Of a DNA stretch of 18,028 bases, positions 1 through 9,000 are shown piece after piece. The translations under genes were made by a program, and so were the position numbers. Source of the stretch: Prevotella sp. UBA7782 (lineage in GTDB: Bacteria > Bacteroidota > Bacteroidia > Bacteroidales > Bacteroidaceae); NCBI GenBank assembly GCA_002480935.1, contig DLDC01000191.1, forward strand, positions 17,006 through 35,033, read 5' to 3'. Below the pieces are notes generated by a model. The model worked only from the letters and a program-made list of their open reading frames with translations, had not been told where the DNA came from and searched no databases. The first letter of the stretch is position 1; the number at the start of each line of letters is the position of its first letter.

Positions 1-2
1 CC

Positions 3-3000
3 GAGGGTAAGAACCAAGTGAAGATGCAGAAGTCACACGACGGAAAGAAAGGTTATGAGATCCTTAGCGATGCCGGCGACCATCTTCACTATATCGACGA
101 GCCTACCTACGAATATGCCGTATTGAGAGGAATGAAGGGTGACCCCGAGCGCGATAAGTTCTATTTCGTATGGAACGAGTGCGGACGCCCCGACCTTGCA
201 CGCATCAACAAGATACTTGAGCAGGCCAAGATAGACCTTGCATTGACACAAGGCAGCAAACATGTGCTCAAACGTATTGAAGATTTCGAGCTCATGCGCA
301 ACTTCATTGTGCGTGATATGGTTGATGCCATCCGCAGTGGGAAACAACCCATGCAGAACGATGAACAGCGCGACTATCTGAAACGTTGGATAGCTGAGGC
401 ACAGAGCGCCGTAGGTGATGAGAAGTTTACCCAGCTTGTAAAGAAAGCCGTTGATGAGGCTAACAAGCTTATTGCCGACTACGAGAAGAGGAAGGCAGCC
501 AAGCAAGATGAAGCCGCCAGCCCATTAAAGCCTACCGATGAAGATTATCTAAGCGAGAAGAACCTTCTCACACTGAGCTCATCAAAGTTCTTTAGCGCCT
601 TGAAGGATGTGAACGCCAAAGCCGCAGTTAGATATGCATCTGACCATGCTACTGATACCGCCGATGTTCTCAAACAAGAGCTGACGAGATTAAGAGATCT
701 CAGAGACCAGCTAACAAACAGCATGAATGGCAGCCATACACTGAACAAGCACCGTCATTTTGAAATAGAGCTTGAAAAGGTGAAGGGCCAGATAGATGCC
801 GCCGAGGAGCTACTTGCACGTGAGAACGCCGCCCATGCCGAGCACCCGAAACTGAATATCGGTGATAAGGTGATATACAAAGGCGAGCCGGCCACCGTTA
901 CCGACTTTGAGACAACCGGCCAGCCCGTGCTTGATACCGGCCTGGCTCCAGTGATGTATGAAGTGGCCGATTGGGAAGATATTACCCTTCCTGAGACCAA
1001 GAAGCCGGAAAATTCCGTATCTTTGCCAACAGAACATGAAGTAAAGACAGATAACCATGGACAAGAAACAACAGCAACAGGTGGAGGAGCTGAGAAACCA
1101 GCTAATCCAAAGCCGGGAGTATTGGGCACAGCAAAGACTGGATCTGATGCAGGAGTTCAGGCCGGAGGAACTGGAGCAGCTTCTTCAGCAGGGACAACTG
1201 GAAGCAAGCCTGGAGGACACTCAGGAAGCGTACGACGACCAGGAACACGACCTACGAGTTCAGGGGACTTATTCGACAGATCAGATTTCGGAGATACTGA
1301 GAGCCCAGATGCAGGAACAGTACATGCAGACGGAGGACGAGGAGGACAGCGACCCGTCAATGGCGGACTGGATAAACCAGATCGTGGAGGACGGCCAGCG
1401 CCGACTGGCAGCAAGACGCCAGCAAGCAAACCAGCCTCAAAGCCCAAGCCAGAAGTAAAGGACGATATAAGGCCGGACGATCACAGTACCAAGACCGCAA
1501 GCGAGAAAGAGAAGCCGCTTAACACGCGCAACTATCTCTATCCCGACGATGCCACCGACATCGACAACATGAACGCCGGCCAGCGCTTGCGCACTAACAT
1601 ACGCGCCCTTGAGATACTGAGAGACTGTTTGCGCCAGGGCAGACCAGCCACCCCCGAGGAGCGTGCCGAGCTTGGCAAGTTCAGAGGATGGGGAGGCACC
1701 GACGGCAGTATGTGGTATGATTACGACTACATGCGCCGTCGTGGATCAGCAGATGTAGCTAAGCTTGCCGACATACTCGAGGAAATAGACCCTCACAACG
1801 AGCACAAACTACTTGACGACATCCAACATGCCGCCCTGACGAGCTATTACACCCCTGTTGATGTAGCCCGAGGCATTAACCACTTCCTTGACCGTGCAGG
1901 CTACAAGGGAGGAGGCAGTTTCCTTGACGGCAGTATCGGTAGTGGTGTGCTTGAAGGAACCATGCCTAAGAGCATGCAGCAGCGTACCCAGATCTACGGT
2001 ACCGAACTTGATTGGCTCACCGGTAATATTGTGAAGTTGCTCTATCCCGATGCCAACATTAGGATTATCGGTTTCCAGGATGCCGGATTCCCTGACAATA
2101 GTATGAGCGTAGTAGGCAGTAATATCCCATTTGGCGATATTGCCGTCAACGATCCGTCATGGAAGGGCACCAGTGAACCCGTCAAGAAGTTTGCTCAGAG
2201 CCGCATCCACAACTATTTCACGGTTAAGAACATCAGCCTTTTGAAGCCCGGAGGCATTGGTTATATAATGACCAGCAATGCCATCATGGACACGAAGGGC
2301 AACCAGCTTGTGCGCAAGTATATCGCAGACAACTGTGAGATACTTGGAGCCGTGCGTTTGCCGGATAACACCTTCAAAGGAGCCGGTACCAATCCTGTTA
2401 CTGATATTATCTTCTTCCGCAAGTATAAAGACGGAGAGGATAAGACAGCCACACGCACCGAGCAGTACCTATCTGACATAGAAACTCCATTCCTGAGCGA
2501 CTATGAAGAAGAGATACAGCAGAAGTGGGAAAGCGCCGTTGTGCACTACAATGGCTATTACGGAAAGCATCCTGAAATGGTTATCGGCAACATCAAACTT
2601 GGTAACCAGTACAGAGGCGACGCTTACGGCCTCACCTCAGACCTGAGCACCGCCGAGATAGCCCAGAAGCTCACAGACCTCATCGACAAATACGTGGTAC
2701 CAGCCAGCCGCAAGGGTAAGCTTTACGATACCACCAAGAGCTCACGTCAGGTTTACGACGCAGTGCGCGAAGAGTATGTAGGCAATGGTGACTACCAAGG
2801 CGACGGTAACATTGTGGAGCAGAACGGCAAGTTTGGCTACCTATCCAAGCCCAAAGGCGACAAATCAGGAACCTTCCAGTTCCTTGCCGATCCTAAACTT
2901 GCGAGCCAGGCCGCCAAGATACGCCTGATGATCCCCGTGCGCACCGCCATGAAGCAGCTCATTGCCGAGGAGATAGGAGGAGCAGAAGAAGCACAGGTGA

Positions 3001-6000
3001 AACTGTTGCGTGCCAAGCTCAAACAGGCCTACAACAACTTTGTAGCCCACTATGGCCGTCTGAATGATAAGAAGAACGACTTTATCAAGAAGGACATCGA
3101 CGGTTATAGCATCCTATCCCTGGAGAAGATGAACGACGGCAAGTTTGCCGGCCTTAGCGACATCTTCGAGAAGAGTACCATCAAGAGCAAGATTGACCTT
3201 GACAGCGCCAGCACGCCTTCTGAAATGATTACGTTGTCACTCGCCGAGTATGGAGAGATACGCCCCGAGTACATGGAATCTAAGTTAGGCCCGGACTGGA
3301 TAGACAAGGTAGACGGCGTTGTGTTTGAGGAACCCGGTGGAGGCTACCAAATGCGCGACTTATATCTTAGTGGCAATGTTAAAGCCAAGCTGAAAGAAGC
3401 TGAGGCCGCCGCGAAGATGGATCACCGCTTTGACAGGAATGTTGAGGCTCTGAAAGCCGTGCAGCCAGCCGACATCCCATTTATTGGTATTGCCATCCAC
3501 ATGGGAGCCCGTTGGGTACCCGACGACATCTATACCGCCTTCATTCAAGACCTGTTAGGCGTAGACCGCTATAATGCCAACACCGGTATTGTTTATAGTC
3601 CAGAAGCCGACGTGTTTAACGTCTATATTGAAGGCTATGAGACATCCGGCAAAGCCAACGAGTGGAAGACCGAGCACTGCAATAATCAAAAACTCATAGA
3701 GGCCGCATTAACGAACAATAAGGTAACTGTCAGACTTAAAGACAGAGACGGCCACGAATATACCGACGAGGACGAGACCAACAGTGCCAACGATAAGATA
3801 GACCAGATCCGCGAGAAATTCGAGGACTTTATCAGTGCGCACCACGATATTTCCGACCGCCTAACCAAGATTTATAACGAGAAGTTTAATACTACCGTTA
3901 TTCCGAAGTTTGACGGAAGCCACCTCCAGATACCAGGCTTGCAGGGTAAGACCTTGCGCCCTCATCAGAAGGATGCCGTTTGGATGCTCATTAACAATCG
4001 CGGAGGCATTATTGATCATATTGTCGGCGCCGGCAAGACGTTGGTTATGCACAGTGCTATTATGGAAATGCGCCGTATGGGCATTGCCAAAAAGCCAATG
4101 ATTATTGCATTGAAGGCTACCGTGCCACAGATGGTGAAGGAGTTTCACGAAGCCTTCCCTACTGCGCGTGTGCTTGCTCCTATGGACAACGACTTCAAGA
4201 AGGAGAACCGCAAGCAGATGCTTTCACGCATTGCCGTGAACGACTGGGATTGCGTTATCCTGAGCCATGAGCAATATGGTATGTTGCCCCACAAGGAAGA
4301 AATAGAGACCGGTATTTTGCAAGAACAGATCGACCAGCTTGAAGCAGCGATAGAAATACTAAAGCAGGCGTCCGGCAACTCTCAACTCACCAAGCGCCAA
4401 CAGAAGGCACTGGAGAAGCGAAGAGAACGACTAAAGGTAAAGGTCCAGCGTCTATTAGATAGGAAGGTAGACCGCGAGTTTACCTTTGAGGACTTAGGCG
4501 TGGACTATCTGTTTGTGGACGAGTGCCAGCAATTCAAGAACCTTGCATACGTCACAACCCATAACAGGATCGCCGGACTTAGCAACCCCGAAGGAAGTGC
4601 ACGCTCTATGGCCTTGCTTTGTGGAGCACGCTATCTGCAGCAGCTTCACCAAGGCGACCAAGGATTGATACTTGCTTCAGGTACCACCATCAGTAACTCA
4701 CTTGTGGAGTTGTACAGTCTGTTCCAGTATATACGCCCCAACAAGATGAAGGAGCTTGGCTTCAATACCTTTGATGCCTGGGCCGCCAACTTTGCAGAGT
4801 GTTCTACCGAAGGCGAGTTCGACTACAAAGGCGAATTGGTAGACAAGGCACGGTTTAGGAACTTTGAAAACCTGGCAGAGCTTGCGAAGCTCTATACAGA
4901 GGTAGCCGATGTGCGCAACGACCTCAACTTACAGTTGCCCAAGCCGAAGATGAATGTCCACGTCGTCACGGTACCAGCCAGTGATTCACTTAAAGAGATT
5001 ACCCGTGAAGTGTTGAACATGGTCAGGAACCATCATGGAGGATATTTTGGTATCCCCGACAAAACAGCGAGTGGACAGGATCAACCGTGGGCATTGTTGG
5101 CAACCAATATCAGTACTAAGGCAGCCATCAACGTTAAGTTGGTGAAGCCCGATATGGACGACGGCGACGGAGGTAAGATTACCTACGTGTGTGACAACGT
5201 AAAGAAAATATACGACAAATTCAGTGCTGACAAAGGCACACAAGTTATTTTCTGTGACCTTGGTGTGCCCGACGGTAAGAAGGAATATGACGTATACACA
5301 GACTTCATCAATCGTCTCTCCACTGATTACGGAATCCCCAAGGAAGAGATTTTCGATATTCACAAGGCTAATACAGACAAGAAACGCGCTGAGCTTTGTA
5401 AGAAGATGAACGACGGTACCGTTCGTATTCTCATTGGAGGTGCTAAGAACGCCGGTACAGGACTGAATATTCAACAGCGCATGGTTGCTATCCACCATGT
5501 AGATATGAGTTGGAACCCAGCCAACGTGACACAGGAGAATGGCCGTGGCGCCCGTCAGGGCAACTGGCTTGCAAGAGACAAGAACGATGACAAAGTAGAA
5601 GTGTTCTACTATGCTACCGAGCAAAGTTTGGATCTCTATAAATATCAGCTTGTGTCTACCAAACAGAGGATGATCGACGCCTTTAAGGTAAGCGCCAGCA
5701 ATGGAAGCGAGGCACGAAGCTTTGACGAAGGAGCCGCCGGTGATGATAGCGATTTCGACCCAGCAAGCGTTGTCGCCCTTCTGTCCGGCAATCCAATCAT
5801 CCTTGACAAGTCCAAGATGGATAAGAAGGTGGACAAGTTGATTAAGGCGAAGCGCCAATACATGGTAGAGCATGAGCAGCGAGTTAATCAGTTCTACCGT
5901 GATAAGCGCTCACTTTCCAACTTCGAGGCATTGAAACGAGGCAACGCCAGGGACCAGGAGATTATCACCGACGCAGGCTTCAAGCCAGACAAAGAAGGTA

Positions 6001-9000
6001 AATATCCTTCTACTGTCACCGTCACTTCTGATAAGCACCCCGAGGGCCAGAAGTTCACCAAGGCCGGAGAGGCAGGCAAGTATATTCATTCTTTGCTGAA
6101 GAAGGGTGAAATGGTGAAACTGTCCGGATTTGGCATAGATGCTGAGGTAGGCACGCCTACTACTGATCTCAAAATCAGCACTCAGCCAGTCCGCAAAGTG
6201 ATTCTCCGTGCCCCATCAAAGATTAAGTACGAAGGTGTGCTCAGCGACGACGACACCGCCGCCGGTATGACCTACCGCCGCATGTTGGAGAAAGTAATCA
6301 ACAATGGCAAAGCTTATCAGCAGGCCATTGATGAATACAAACATAAGTTGGAGGGAGGCGACCCCGGAGAACCTAATTTCCCACGTGAAGCCGAGCTTGC
6401 CGAGGCCCTGGAGCAAAAGAAGAAAATCGACGCTGAATATAAGAAACTCACAGCCGACAACAAGGATAAGAAGCCCGAAGGCGACGAGGGTAACAAAAAT
6501 AGTACAAACGACATCAGCAAACGCAGTAGCACCGCACTGTTTGATGAGTTTGGCCAGCGTTGGATTGAGGATCAAGAGACGAGCACCGGCCAGCACTCCA
6601 CGCAGATACGCAGCACCGAGAAAACCTATATCAAGATAGGCAACTGGATGCAGCGCGAGCAGGAGCGCACCGGTAAGACGCTCACCGTCCTTGATGCCAG
6701 CAGTGGCTTAGGCTATGGTACCATGACGTTACGCGGACAGAGTGAGAACGGCCAGAGCGCCGGATTCAACTTTACCGTAGATGATGTGGAACCATACCCA
6801 GCCGAACACCGCGAGGCAGGCGCCCCCACCTTCACCGACTATGCCGCCATTGATAAGGACTACGACGTAGTAATCAGCAACGCCGTGCTCAATGTTATTC
6901 CCGACGACTGGAGAGCCAACGTACTAAGTGACATGGTACGCCACATGAAAACAGGTGGTAAGCTTATCATCAATGTGCGCGACGCGAAGGAGATCGAGAA
7001 ACAGAAGCAGAAGATAGAGCTTGACAGCCCGAGCGAGATACTTGTTACCGATAAGAAAGGCAAGATACGTGCCTACCAGAAAGGCTTTACACAAAGTGAA
7101 CTGGAGAACTGGGTGCAGGAGAGCTTAGGCAACGGTTTCAGCGTTGAGGCCGCCGGCAAGGTTATTCCCGAGCTCAAAGGCGCACGCGCCGTTGTGGTGA
7201 CGAAGCTCACCGACCAGGAAGGCGATAAACAGTACCGCTTGCAGGTTGAGGCCGCACAGGAAACCGCCGAGCAGTTGGGAGGCATGCCCGTGCACTTCGA
7301 CAACATGAGCACAATCAGCAACGAGAGCTTACGCCGTGAGATCCAAGGAGGCGACGGTACCAAAGGTTGGTACGACTGGAAGGACGGCAGTGTGCATGTC
7401 TATACACCGGCTATGCAGGGAGTAGACGATGTAAAGCGCACCGTGTTCCATGAGAAGTTAGGCCACGAGGGATTGCGCGCACTGTTAGGTAGCGACGATG
7501 CCGTGAAGCAGTTTGGCACCTTCATCTTTGAGAGTGCCGGCAAGGAGTTGCGCGACCGCATACTGGATAAGGCAGAGGAGTTAGGAGGTGTAGACCTCAC
7601 CGACAACAACCCATACAGCGAGGCCGCACAGGAAGTATTTTCCGACATTGCCGAAGAAGGCCCGGCTACACCCGAGGAATTTAGTTTGTGGAGAAAGGTT
7701 AAGCACTACCTTATCCGCTTCCTGAATAAGATCGGACTGAGAGTAAGAGGCCTGTTGAACGACCACGACCTGAGATATTACGTGCTGAGGACCGGCAAGG
7801 CGTTGAAGAATTGGAAGGGCATGACCGACGCCGAGAAGGAAGAGGCCGCCACCCGTGATGATAGATTCTCCAAGCGTACCAAGGGCAAGCCGCGCAAACG
7901 CAAAGATGAGGATATGGCCCACTATTTCCAGAGACTGAGAGAGTGGGAGAAGTGGCACATGGCCGAGGAAGCCAGCAAAGCCGCCAACGACCCCATGCCA
8001 AAGGAAGAGGACTACACCGAGAAGTACAATAAGAACTATCAGGAAGATCTTGCTCAGTGGAAGAAGGACAACGGAATAGCAGAGGACGAAGAAGGCGCCG
8101 GAACCTTCCCGAAACGTGAGGAAGATGAGACGCCGCAGGACTATGCCATCCGTGTTGCTGACTATGAGACCAAGAGCGACCTTTGGCAGACCGCCCCGGA
8201 CTACTTCAAATATCAGAAGGATGCCGCCGATGCTTTCCGTAATGACTATAACGAGTGGAAAACACGTTATGGAATACAGGAACAGGAGAGTGTTGATGAA
8301 ATGCTCTATTCCGGTACAGGCCCCGAGGAGCCACAGACAGAAGAAGAGTTCCAGAGTGAGGCCGAGATAGAGAGCCGCATGGATCGTGATATGGCTGATG
8401 CCGTAGGTGTAGATGTTACTCCACAGGGAGCACGCCGCCAGGCTAAGCTTGCAGTGATAGAACGCCGTAAGAACCTGGAGAGCGCCAGCGCCGAGGATGC
8501 TATCTTCATTCACGACCTTATGAAGCGTATCGACACCGTAGCCAAGCGCAAAGGTATGAAGCCCGAGGAGTTGAGGGAGCAGATTATCTACATGATAGAA
8601 GCCCCCTTGGTAGAAAACGAGTTGAAAGCCGACGTGGACGATATGACCAACGCCCTGAACATTTCCCGTACCTTTGCCGACAGCCACTTCTATATAGAAG
8701 GTGAAGGCCTACGAGACGCGAAGGATGAGCTAAAGAAGTTTGTTGATCTGTATCTTCAGGAGGGCAAACAGCCCAGTAGCCGCCTTGCCAAACAACAGCT
8801 ATCAGAGGCCGCGAGTGCCGTTGCCAAGAAGCTCAACAAGTTCTACGAGAACAACCCGAAGGCACAGGGCATACTGGACCGCAGCGACGTTATCAGAATG
8901 GCCCAGACCTTTGCCAATGCCTACCTTGCCGACGTAGAGTTAGGCTATCAGCAGGCAGATGGTATAGACCCCGACATCAAGCCCATCATCGACGAGATTC

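Noticed and set aside
1157..1447. Leftward ORF of 96 codons in the linker region
   Set aside because: The Pro/Gly-rich product mirrors the repetitive composition of the linker; unlike the +1 nested ORF it has no protein-like pattern.
4986..5873. Long leftward ORF (295 codons) opposite the helicase region
   Set aside because: It lies wholly antisense to conserved helicase motifs, its product is a Leu/Val/His-rich shadow, and no promoter or leader is seen.
7581..8687. Leftward ORF of 368 codons opposite the peptidase and coiled-coil region
   Set aside because: It is antisense to the clear main frame; the open length follows from the giant gene's codon bias, and the product shows no domain logic.
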